Origin: a virus
DNA length: 25,063 bases
IMG/VR virus record: IMGVR_UViG_3300033153_002968
Location: 1-25,063 of that record
Reading direction: 5' to 3' (one strand)
This document shows positions 16,613 to 24,809 of the stretch, piece after piece. The position numbers and the translations under genes were made by a program. The notes beneath the pieces are model-generated. The model was not told where the DNA came from and did not search any database. It worked only from the letters and a program-made list of their open reading frames with translations. Each line of letters opens with the position of its first letter. Position 1 is the first letter of the stretch.

Positions 16613-18797
16613 TATATTATATAGGATTGTAAAAGATTACATCCCTAAGCATGTCTTATCTAAAAAGAATAAAGCTAAGACGTGGAAGTATGGCTATGAT
16701 AAAAAATACGACCTTGTAATTATTTCTAAAGATGGGACGCTAGGAGAGGTCTATGAGATACAAAATCTCAGGATAGGATTGCCTAAAGCTCCTGATTCGT
16801 GTCCTCAAAGACACAGTAAAAAAGAAGAACAGTATTGGGAAAGGACGGAGTTACCTAAAGACTTGTCTAAGATTCAGTCTATATTCCATTGGAATGAAAA
16901 ACATAAAGATTTTAAAAGTAGATATGTAGATTATATAGAACAAGAGTTTATCTCTAGAGAAGAGGGCTTTTGGTATATGAACAACGGAGTCCCCACCTAT
17001 ATTACCGGGGCTCATTATATGTATTTACAATGGACAACCATTGATGTAGGATACCCTGACTTCCGTGAGGCGAATAGATTGCTCTATATCTTTTGGGAGG
17101 CAAGCAAAGCTGACGTAAGGAGTTTTGGTATGGTATATCTTAAGATACGTCGTTCAGGATTTTCTTTTATGTCTTCTTCAGAGTGCGTAAATACAGCAAC
17201 CTTAGCTCGAGATACACGCATAGGTATACTTTCCAAAACAGGTACTGACGCGAAGAAGATGTTTACCGACAAGGTAGTACCTATCAATAGTCGCCTTCCG
17301 TTTTTCTTTAAGCCTATAATGGACGGTATGGATAAGCCAAAGACGGAGCTTGCATATCGAGTCCCTGCTTCTAAAATTACAAAGAAGAATATGTTTGATG
17401 TTGAGGACGATGAGATAGACGGTCTTGATACAACAATTGATTGGAAGAATACTGACGATAACTCATATGACGGAGAGAAGCTCCTTCTCTTAGTTCACGA
17501 TGAGAGTGGAAAGTGGATAAAACCTAACAATATACTAAACAATTGGCGTGTAACTAAAACATGTCTACGTCTTGGAAGTAGAATTATAGGGAAATGTATG
17601 ATGGGTTCTACCTCAAACGCTCTTAATAAAGGTGGAGGCAACTTTAAAAAACTATATGACGACTCTAATGTCTTAAAGAGAAATAGAAATGGGCAAACGA
17701 AAAGCGGGCTATACTCGCTATTTATCCCTATGGAGTGGAATATGGAGGGATTCATTGATAGATATGGTATGCCTGTACTTCATAATCCCATCTCCGAAGT
17801 ACTCGGTATTGATAATGAAAGTATATATCAAGGTGCTGTGGACTATTGGGAAGCGGAGGTTGAATCGTTAAAGGGAGATGCTGACGCATTAAATGAATAC
17901 TATAGACAATTCCCTCGTACTACTTCGCATGCCTTTAGAGATGAGAGTAAGCAAGCTTTATTTAATCTTACCCGTATATATCAGCAGATAGATTATAACG
18001 ATACCTTAATAAAGGAACACCACATAACGCGAGGAAGTTTCAGATGGAAAGACGGGGTTAAAGATAGTGAGGTTATCTTCTCTCCCGATAAAAGCGGGAG
18101 ATTCCATGTTGGATGGATGCCTTCTAAGGGATTACAGAATAGGGTTATAAAGAAGAACGGAATTAAGTTTCCCGGCAACGACCATATCGGAGCATTTGGG
18201 TGTGACTCATATGATATATCCGGAGTAGTAGGAGGGGGAGGTTCTAACGGAGCTTTGCATGGACTCACTAAGTTTAATATGGATGACGCTCCTAGCAATG
18301 AATTCTTCCTCGAGTATGTAGCTCGCCCACAAACGGCTGAGATATTTTATGAGGAAGTATTAATGGCATGTGTCTTTTATGGGATGCCAATTCTAATAGA
18401 GAATAATAAACCAAGACTTCTATATCATTTTAAGAATAGAGGATACCGAGGGTTCTGTACTAATAGACCTGACAAAGCGTACAATAAACTTTCAAAAATT
18501 AAGCAATCGCATGCTTCTGCTGTTGAGTCTTATATAGAGAAGTATGTTGGTATGGATTTGGAGGGAACATTTAGAGATGCAGATGAAATGGGTATGATGG
18601 TTTTTAATAGAACCTTAGAGGATTGGGCTAAGTTTGATATTAATAATAGAACTAAGTTTGATGCTACTATTAGCTCGGGTTTAGCGATTATGGCATGCCA
18701 AAAACACCTCTATCAACCTGAGAAAAAAACTAATAAATTAAGCCTTACCTTTGCTAGATATAATAATAAGGGGACTTTAAGTGAACTGATTCGATGA
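16557..18797 (+). CDS. terL: terminase large subunit (DNA-packaging ATPase/nuclease)
   Basis: At 746 residues this is the packaging motor. The start is GTG 16557, the first plausible codon, overlapping the previous gene by 56 nt; no ATG is available before the conserved N-terminus (ILYRIVKDYIPKHVL). The ATPase region has KIRRSGFSFMSSSE (about 195-208) in the Walker A position, without the usual GK(T/S), and LLLLVHDESG (about 308-317) as Walker B with the catalytic DE. The C-terminal RNase H-like nuclease is suggested by GAFGCDSYDISG (about 544-555) and KFDATISSGLAIM (about 698-710), each with an acidic residue. A copy of the GTGTCC hairpin lies at 16799-16814 in a region reading DSCPQRHSKK. 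The gene ends in an ATGA overlap with the portal gene. Confidence 0.9.
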   Translation: MTQKISILNKDLQNEGQSNILYRIVKDYIPKHVLSKKNKAKTWKYGYDKKYDLVIISKDGTLGEVYEIQNLRIGLPKAPDSCPQRHSKKEEQYWERTELPKDLSKIQSIFHWNEKHKDFKSRYVDYIEQEFISREEGFWYMNNGVPTYITGAHYMYLQWTTIDVGYPDFREANRLLYIFWEASKADVRSFGMVYLKIRRSGFSFMSSSECVNTATLARDTRIGILSKTGTDAKKMFTDKVVPINSRLPFFFKPIMDGMDKPKTELAYRVPASKITKKNMFDVEDDEIDGLDTTIDWKNTDDNSYDGEKLLLLVHDESGKWIKPNNILNNWRVTKTCLRLGSRIIGKCMMGSTSNALNKGGGNFKKLYDDSNVLKRNRNGQTKSGLYSLFIPMEWNMEGFIDRYGMPVLHNPISEVLGIDNESIYQGAVDYWEAEVESLKGDADALNEYYRQFPRTTSHAFRDESKQALFNLTRIYQQIDYNDTLIKEHHITRGSFRWKDGVKDSEVIFSPDKSGRFHVGWMPSKGLQNRVIKKNGIKFPGNDHIGAFGCDSYDISGVVGGGGSNGALHGLTKFNMDDAPSNEFFLEYVARPQTAEIFYEEVLMACVFYGMPILIENNKPRLLYHFKNRGYRGFCTNRPDKAYNKLSKIKQSHASAVESYIEKYVGMDLEGTFRDADEMGMMVFNRTLEDWAKFDINNRTKFDATISSGLAIMACQKHLYQPEKKTNKLSLTFARYNNKGTLSELIR
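16799..16814 (+). repeat. dispersed hairpin element, copy 5, inside terL
   Basis: The 16-bp sequence GTGTCCTCAAAGACAC is identical to 2954-2969. GTGTC pairs with GACAC around a TCAA-centred loop. It lies in the terminase coding region, codons about 82-87 (CPQRHS), so it cannot act there as an ordinary terminator without cutting short an essential gene. Confidence 0.6.
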
Positions 18798-21229
18798 AAG
18801 ATGTTAAAATAGATATTTCATCTACAGGGTTTCCGAGTCAATTCGTGTCCGACAGTGAGAAAAACTCTGTAGAGTTTGGTCTTCAAGTTGGTCAAGCTAT
18901 TCAGTATGAGTGGTTTAGAAAAGACGGAGCTCAGTGTAGATTTTATGACCAATGGAGAAACTTCCATAGATTACGTTTATATGCGCGGGGAGAACAGCCT
19001 ATTGCTAAATACAAACAAGAACTCGCCATTGATGGTGACTTGTCTTATCTAAATTTAGATTGGACACCTGTTCCTATTTTGGCAAAGTTCGTTGACATTG
19101 TTGTCAATGGAATGTCAGATAGGTTATTTTCTGTTAAAGCATATGCTCAAGATGCTCTCTCTCAATCTAAGAGAAGTAAGTATCAGGACTTGATAGAGGG
19201 GCAGATGGTTGCTAAACCTTTATTAGATAAGATTCAAAAGGCTACAGGCGCAAATCCATTTATCAATAGCCCTGAAGACCTACCTCAAACTGATGAGGAA
19301 CTCTCTTTATATATGCAGATTAATTATAAGCCTGCTATAGAGATTGCTGAAGAAGAAGCTATCAATACTCTTTTTGAAGATAACCACTACATTGATTTAC
19401 GTAAAAGATTTGACTATGACCTTACGGTTTGTGGGATATCAGTAGCAAAGCATGAGTTCTTAAAAGGTAGCGGAGTACAGGTGTCATATGTTGACCCTGC
19501 TAATGTTATATATAGCTATACTGAAGACCCTCACTTTAAAGATTGTTTCTATTGGGGAGAAGTAAAGACGGTAAATGTAAATGACCTTCTTAAAATAGAC
19601 CCCACTTTAACTCGAGAACAATTAAAAGAAATTTCTTTACGAGGTCAGAGTTGGTATGATTACTTTAATGTAGCTCAGTATTACGATAATTCTATTTTCT
19701 ATCGTGATACCGTCACCCTTCTTTATTTTAACTATAAGTCTAGCAACTCTATAGTATATAAAAAGAAGGTGAATGATAATGGGAATATGAAAATGATTCC
19801 TAAAACGGATGAGTTTAACCCCCCAACAGATATGATGGAGGAGGGAGATTATGAGAAGGTAGAAAAGAAGATTGATGTATGGTATGATGGCGTAATGGTT
19901 ATGGGAACTAACTACGTCCTTAAGTGGGAGATGGCTAAGAATATGGTTCGCCCTAAGTCAGCTAGTCAGCATGCTATACCTAACTATGTAGCTGTAGCTC
20001 CTAGGATGTATAAAGGAGTTATTGAATCTTTAGTGCGCAGGATGATTCCATTCGCTGATTTAATTCAGATGACGCACTTAAAACTACAGCAAGTTATTGC
20101 ACGAACTGTACCTGATGGTGTATATATAGATGCCGATGGACTAAACGATGTCGACCTCGGTACGGGAAATGCTTATAACCCTGAAGACGCTTTAAGGTTA
20201 TACTTCCAAACAGGTTCTGTAATTGGCCGAAGTTATACGCAAGATGGTGAGTTTAATAACGCTCGCATCCCTATCCAAGAGCTTACGTCTAGTTCAGGCG
20301 CTTCTAAGACACAAATGCTTATAGCTAACTATAATCATTACTTAGATATGATAAGGTCTGTAACGGGCTTAAATGAAGCGAGAGACGGTTCTACACCTGA
20401 CCCTGACGCATTGGTGGGAGTTCAGAAGTTAGCGGCTTTAAATTCAAACACTGCTACGCGACATATCCTAAACGCAAGTTTATATATGTACCGAACCTTA
20501 GCAGAGGGATTGTCGTATCGTATATCAGATATCTTAGAGTATTCAGACTTTACTGATGAGTTTATTAATCAGATTGGAAAGTATAACGTAAGTATCCTAA
20601 GAGAAATTTCAGACTTATATATCTATGACTTTGGAATCTTTATTGAAGTAGCTCCTGATGAAGAGCAGAAAGCGCAGCTTGAACAAAATATTCAAATGGC
20701 CCTTTCTAAAGGAGATATAAACCTTGAAGACGCTATTGATATCCGTGAGCTTAAGAATCTTAAGCTTGCCAATCAGTTGCTCAAGCTTAAGCGAACACAG
20801 AAAGAAGAAAAGCAAGAGCAGATGATGCTACAAAAGCAAGCTATGGAAACAGAGAGACAGCTTAAGTCACAGCAGATGGCGGCAGGTGTAGCTATGGAGA
20901 AGCTTAAAGCGGAGACACAATCTAAGATGCAAGTTAAACAAGCGGAAGTAGCTTTTGAAATTGAGAAGATGAATAACGAAGCTAAATTAAAACAAATGCT
21001 TATGCAGCAAGAGTTTGATTATAACCAACAGCTACGTAATATATCAGAAACTGCACTTCAGCAAAGAGAAACTCAACGTGAGGGGGCTAAGTCTGACCGC
21101 ATAAGCCAACAGAATTCTGAGCAGAGTAAACTTATTAATCAACGTAAGAATAATTTACCACCACAAAATTTCGAATCAAATGAGGATAGCTTAGATGGGT
21201 TTGACCTAGCTGAGTTCTCCCCAAGATAG
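18794..21229 (+). CDS. portal protein, 811 aa
   Basis: It starts in an ATGA overlap with the terminase gene and begins MKDVKIDISSTGFPSQF. Size, position directly after the large terminase, and the pattern of a helical body with a long Gln/Lys/Glu-rich C-terminal coiled coil (about 630-790; for example KAQLEQNIQMALSKGDI and QQMAAGVAMEKLKAETQ) fit the portal, the dodecameric ring through which DNA enters the head. No catalytic motif is expected. The scaffold and capsid genes follow. Portal assignment is by context and overall organisation rather than a specific motif. Confidence 0.85.
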   Translation: MKDVKIDISSTGFPSQFVSDSEKNSVEFGLQVGQAIQYEWFRKDGAQCRFYDQWRNFHRLRLYARGEQPIAKYKQELAIDGDLSYLNLDWTPVPILAKFVDIVVNGMSDRLFSVKAYAQDALSQSKRSKYQDLIEGQMVAKPLLDKIQKATGANPFINSPEDLPQTDEELSLYMQINYKPAIEIAEEEAINTLFEDNHYIDLRKRFDYDLTVCGISVAKHEFLKGSGVQVSYVDPANVIYSYTEDPHFKDCFYWGEVKTVNVNDLLKIDPTLTREQLKEISLRGQSWYDYFNVAQYYDNSIFYRDTVTLLYFNYKSSNSIVYKKKVNDNGNMKMIPKTDEFNPPTDMMEEGDYEKVEKKIDVWYDGVMVMGTNYVLKWEMAKNMVRPKSASQHAIPNYVAVAPRMYKGVIESLVRRMIPFADLIQMTHLKLQQVIARTVPDGVYIDADGLNDVDLGTGNAYNPEDALRLYFQTGSVIGRSYTQDGEFNNARIPIQELTSSSGASKTQMLIANYNHYLDMIRSVTGLNEARDGSTPDPDALVGVQKLAALNSNTATRHILNASLYMYRTLAEGLSYRISDILEYSDFTDEFINQIGKYNVSILREISDLYIYDFGIFIEVAPDEEQKAQLEQNIQMALSKGDINLEDAIDIRELKNLKLANQLLKLKRTQKEEKQEQMMLQKQAMETERQLKSQQMAAGVAMEKLKAETQSKMQVKQAEVAFEIEKMNNEAKLKQMLMQQEFDYNQQLRNISETALQQRETQREGAKSDRISQQNSEQSKLINQRKNNLPPQNFESNEDSLDGFDLAEFSPR

Positions 21230-21246
21230 TATAAAATAAAATGTAT

Positions 21247-21254
21247 TACTTTTG
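21247..21254 (+). promoter_or_regulatory. -7 box upstream of the scaffold/capsid genes
   Basis: TACTTTTG matches TAnnTTTG and lies 14 nt before ATG 21269, in a 39-bp gap after the portal gene. It gives the scaffold and capsid genes their own promoter, consistent with high expression. Confidence 0.55.
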
Positions 21255-21268
21255 TAAAAATTAAATCT

Positions 21269-22390
21269 ATGGAAATTAAAGTACGCGAAGTCTCCGGGTC
21301 GGAGGAAAAATCGAAACAAGAAATTGAACAAGAGCTTCTTCAAAAACATGAAGAGCAACTTGAAGGGAATATAGGAATAGACACTTCTAAGTTAGAGGAA
21401 CCTCCTGCTCCCAAAGAAGAGGAGGTAGTTAAAGAAGAAACTATTGAATCGGAAGTTAAGTCAGAACTTTCTGACGAAGACGTTCTTTCATATATTAAAA
21501 ATAGGTATGATAAGCAGATAGACTCTGTAGACCAACTCTTCGAGGAGCGTAAGCAATCCGAAGATTTGCCTGAAGATGTAGCTGCATATCTTAACTATAA
21601 AAAAGAAACAGGTCGTGGCATCAATGATTACGTAAGTCTTAATAGAGACTTTAGTGAGATGAAGCCCGACAAAATACTTAGAGAGTACTTAGTCGCTACG
21701 GAAAGGGGACTTGATGCCGAGGACATTGATACACTTATGGAAGCATATGCGTATGATGAAGACCTCGATGACGAGTCTACTATCAAGAAGACTAAGCTCT
21801 CAAAGAAAAAAGCTATTGCTAAAGCTAAGGACTACTTTGAGTCTGAGAAAGAAAAATACAGGATGCCCCTTGAGTCAAGTGGGAGTTCTATTTCTAAGGA
21901 AGATTCTGAGAACCTCGAAGCGTATAGGCAATATGTTAAACAGACATCGGACTACGAAGAAGGTTTAAAAAGAAAGCAGGAATGGTTTCAAAAACAAACT
22001 AACGAAGTTTTCGGAAGTGAGTTCAAAGGTTTTGAGTTCACGCTTGACGAAGATAAGAAGGTTACTTTTTCACCGGGTGATGCAGTTGAATTGAAGAAAA
22101 TCCAACAGGATGCAAGCAACTTCGTAAAGAAGTTTATTGATGATGACGGATTAATTAAAGACGCTGTAGGATACCATAGGTCGATGGCTATCGCTATGAA
22201 TCCTGAGAAATTTGCCAAGTTCTTTTATGAGCAAGGTAAATCTACGCAGGCTGACGACACGATGCGCAAGATGAAAAACACAGATATGTCTATGCGTAAA
22301 GCGCCGGAGGTCACAAGCAAGGGAGGAATGCAGGTAAAGTCTTTGACACCTGACTCAGGTCGAGGATTAAAAATTCGGAGTCGTAAATAA
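21269..22390 (+). CDS. scaffold-like head assembly protein, 373 aa
   Basis: Begins MEIKVREVSGSEEKSKQE. It is highly acidic and charged, with a disordered N-terminal third (PPAPKEEEVVKEE), helical middle and a basic C-terminus (end RGLKIRSRK). Position between portal and capsid, and this composition, are typical of phage scaffolding proteins that template the capsid and then leave it. There is no protease motif and no cysteine. The role is inferred from context. Confidence 0.75.
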   Translation: MEIKVREVSGSEEKSKQEIEQELLQKHEEQLEGNIGIDTSKLEEPPAPKEEEVVKEETIESEVKSELSDEDVLSYIKNRYDKQIDSVDQLFEERKQSEDLPEDVAAYLNYKKETGRGINDYVSLNRDFSEMKPDKILREYLVATERGLDAEDIDTLMEAYAYDEDLDDESTIKKTKLSKKKAIAKAKDYFESEKEKYRMPLESSGSSISKEDSENLEAYRQYVKQTSDYEEGLKRKQEWFQKQTNEVFGSEFKGFEFTLDEDKKVTFSPGDAVELKKIQQDASNFVKKFIDDDGLIKDAVGYHRSMAIAMNPEKFAKFFYEQGKSTQADDTMRKMKNTDMSMRKAPEVTSKGGMQVKSLTPDSGRGLKIRSRK

Positions 22391-22411
22391 TAACTTTTAA
22401 GACTAAAAAAA

Positions 22412-23878
22412 ATGGCTTTAACAGCAGCAGGTATGGATTTGCAACCAAGTGCGCAGCAAATACCCGTATCTTCAAACTATATCAATAACTTTGATTTCTT
22501 GAATCAGTATCTTCCTGATACTTATGAGAAAGAATTCGAGCGTTATGGAAATCGCACTATCTCTTCTTTCCTCCGTATGGTAGGAGCAGAGATGCCCTCA
22601 AACTCTGACCTTATCAAGTGGACAGAGCAAGGAAGGCTACATACTAAATATGTACAAGTAGGAACGGCGGCAATTGTAGGGGCAGGAGCAGTTACACTTC
22701 CTCTTATCGTTAACGACACTCTCAATGTTGCAGGAACTACTACATCAGCTACAGGAGGAATCGCTCTTCGTAATAACCAAACTGTTATGCTTGTTTGGAA
22801 TAACGGAGCAGGTTCTAACAAAGCTATCGTTAGTAATGTAGATACTGCGGCGGGTACTTTTACTGCTAATTTGTACGAAGCGGCAGGTTCTGCTGCAGCT
22901 ACTACTGCAGGAGGAAATGACCTTACTGTCTTTATCTACGGTTCTGAGTTCAACAAAGGAGATGCCGGAATGTCGGGTTCTTTAGAGGCAGACGATTGGA
23001 TTTTCGATAATAAGCCAATCATCCTAAAGGACACTTACGAAGTAAATGGTTCTGATATGGCTCAGATTGGATGGGTAGAAGTAACTACTGAAAACGGTGC
23101 GGCAGGATACCTATGGTATCTTAAGTCAGAGCATGAGACACGTCTTCGTTTCGACGATTACTTGGAGACTGCTATGATTGAGGCTGTTCCTGCGGAAGCA
23201 GCTTCCGGTGCAGGTGACCTATTACAAGGCACAGCAGCAGGAGCATCAGTGGCTGACCTTAACGGTTCAGACGGTATCTTCTACGTAGTAAACAGTCGAG
23301 GAAATGTATGGGCAGGAGGAAATCCTACTACCCTTGCAGATTTCGATACAGTTATCTCTCGTCTCGATAAGCAAGGTTCTATCGAAGAGAATGTTCTCTT
23401 TGTAAACCGTGACTTCGGATTCGATATCGACGATATGTTAGCGGCCCAAAACTCTTACGGAGCAGGTGGTACTTCATATGGTCTTTTCGATAACGATAAG
23501 GAGATGGCTTTGAACTTAGGTTTCACAGGTTTCCGTAGAGGATATGACTTCTACAAGACTGATTGGAAATACTTGAACGACCCAACTATGCGTGGTGACT
23601 TGTCTTCAGTGGCAGGTAGCGGTGCAGTAAATGGTCTTCTTGTTCCTGCAGGTTCAACTACTGTATACGACCAAGTCCTTGGAAAGAACGCGAAGCGTCC
23701 ATTCTTACATGTACGTTACCGTGCGTCTGAGACTGAAGACCGTCGTTACAAGTCTTGGATTACAGGTTCTGCAGGAGGGGCTCAAACATCTGACATCGAT
23801 AAGATGCAGGTGAACTTCCTCTCTGAGCGTGCAGTATGTACTCTAGGAGCTAACAACTTTGTTATCTTTAATGCGTAA
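22412..23878 (+). CDS. major capsid protein, 488 aa
   Basis: It begins MALTAAGMDLQPSAQQI after an A8 tract directly before the ATG, a strong initiation context in Bacteroidota. The protein starts with a helical N-terminal segment (NFLNQYLPDTYEKEFERYG-like), followed by beta-rich Gly/Ala/Thr sequence, and ends ANNFVIFNA. Position, size and the strong terminator behind it identify the capsid shell protein, presumably with the HK97 fold of tailed phages, although the fold cannot be read directly. It is preceded by the scaffold-like gene, 21 nt away. Confidence 0.88.
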   Translation: MALTAAGMDLQPSAQQIPVSSNYINNFDFLNQYLPDTYEKEFERYGNRTISSFLRMVGAEMPSNSDLIKWTEQGRLHTKYVQVGTAAIVGAGAVTLPLIVNDTLNVAGTTTSATGGIALRNNQTVMLVWNNGAGSNKAIVSNVDTAAGTFTANLYEAAGSAAATTAGGNDLTVFIYGSEFNKGDAGMSGSLEADDWIFDNKPIILKDTYEVNGSDMAQIGWVEVTTENGAAGYLWYLKSEHETRLRFDDYLETAMIEAVPAEAASGAGDLLQGTAAGASVADLNGSDGIFYVVNSRGNVWAGGNPTTLADFDTVISRLDKQGSIEENVLFVNRDFGFDIDDMLAAQNSYGAGGTSYGLFDNDKEMALNLGFTGFRRGYDFYKTDWKYLNDPTMRGDLSSVAGSGAVNGLLVPAGSTTVYDQVLGKNAKRPFLHVRYRASETEDRRYKSWITGSAGGAQTSDIDKMQVNFLSERAVCTLGANNFVIFNA

Positions 23879-23886
23879 CAAAATAT

Positions 23887-23940
23887 AGGTAAGGAGGGGA
23901 GGCGTGTCCTCAAGGACACGTCTCCTACCTTATTTTTTTT
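23887..23940 (+). terminator. intrinsic terminator after capsid gene (hairpin element, copy 6)
   Basis: A 12-bp stem (23898-23909 with 23914-23925, one G-T) closes on loop TCAA; an outer 5-bp helix (AGGTA 23887-23891 with TACCT 23926-23930) follows a 6-nt bulge. A run of eight T (23933-23940) comes after. The stem core is GTGTCC/GGACAC, as in the dispersed hairpin family. It should end the capsid transcript 9 nt after the stop codon. Confidence 0.9.
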
Positions 23941-23958
23941 ATTAAATTATATCTAATC

Positions 23959-24711
23959 ATGAATCAGAAAAAAGACAAGTATGTCGACAAGACATACAAA
24001 CTCACAAGGGGAGCAGCACCCCTTTCCTTTATGCTGCCTACACGTAATAGCCGTCGCTCACCACTACTGTGGTTTGATGAAGAGCGCGGAGAGAATCGAG
24101 CATTGAGATATGCCCGCAATCAGAAATCTCCTTTTGAAGATGAACAGGATGGCAACGCTATCGTTGAGCCTGTAATTTTCGATGACGGCTTCTTACACGT
24201 ACCTAGAACGAATCAAATTCTCCAAAAATTCTTAGAGTATCATCCCCTTTATGGTAAGCACTTCGTGCAGGTCAATAAAGAAAAAGATGCATCTAAAGAG
24301 ATGGAGAGTTTAAATGTAGAGGTCGATGCGCTTATAGAGGCTCGACAGCTATCCTTAGAGCAGCTTGAAAATATTTGTCGTGTTATGTATGGTCGCAATA
24401 CAGACACCCTCACTACCGCTGAGATGAAGCGTGATGTATTGGTTGCCGCTAAGAATGACCCATCAGGATTTTTAAATATGCTCCAAGACCCTGAGTTGAA
24501 GTACAATTCTAATGTACAACGATTCTTCGATGCAGGACTATTGTCTACTCGCCGTCAGGATACGGAGGTGTGGTTTAGTACTGCTAATAATAAAAAGAAA
24601 ATGCTTACCGTTCCATTTGGACTAGGAGCTACACAGGCTGCTGCTTCGTTTTTAAAGAGCGATGATGGCATCGAAGCTTTAAAGATGCTCGAGTCTGTTA
24701 TAGAATCGTAA
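23959..24711 (+). CDS. head/neck-associated structural protein, 250 aa
   Basis: Begins MNQKKDKYVDKTYKLTRGAAP. The N-terminal half (SPLLWFDEERGENRALRYARNQKSPFEDEQ, then VEPVIFDDGFLHVPRTNQ) and the helical second half ending AASFLKSDDGIEALKMLE follow a pattern I recognise from a family of proteins encoded immediately after the capsid gene in Bacteroidota phages. A head-tail connector or neck role is likely by position; no biochemical activity can be inferred. It sits between two terminators. The start is preceded by an A/T-rich leader; no TAnnTTTG box is obvious. Confidence 0.7.
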   Translation: MNQKKDKYVDKTYKLTRGAAPLSFMLPTRNSRRSPLLWFDEERGENRALRYARNQKSPFEDEQDGNAIVEPVIFDDGFLHVPRTNQILQKFLEYHPLYGKHFVQVNKEKDASKEMESLNVEVDALIEARQLSLEQLENICRVMYGRNTDTLTTAEMKRDVLVAAKNDPSGFLNMLQDPELKYNSNVQRFFDAGLLSTRRQDTEVWFSTANNKKKMLTVPFGLGATQAAASFLKSDDGIEALKMLESVIES

Positions 24712-24724
24712 GTATTAAGATGGA

Positions 24725-24762
24725 AGAGAGAGAGAGAGGCAGAAATGTCTCTCTTTTTTTTT
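24725..24762 (+). terminator. intrinsic terminator after the neck gene
   Basis: AGAGAGA (24731-24737, or in an equivalent register from 24725) pairs with TCTCTCT (24748-24754) around a 10-nt loop and is followed by a run of T to 24762. It starts 13 nt or so after the stop at 24711. The low-complexity GA repeat allows several registers. Confidence 0.85.
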
Positions 24763-24765
24763 GTC

Positions 24766-24773
24766 TATATTTG
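24766..24773 (+). promoter_or_regulatory. -7 box of the right-end gene
   Basis: TATATTTG matches TAnnTTTG, directly after the terminator and 36 nt before ATG 24810. Terminator plus promoter makes this a transcription-unit boundary. The leader is A/T-rich with a T7 run. Confidence 0.7.
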
Positions 24774-24809
24774 CATAGATATTTTTTTCTAACGCATAAT
24801 TTTTTTAAC

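Noticed and set aside
20547-20575. Hammerhead core-like CTGATGAG inside the portal gene
   Set aside because: The core heptamer occurs, but no stem II hairpin leads into GAAA and no stem III or cleavage site is present; the same holds for other CTGATGA matches in coding regions.
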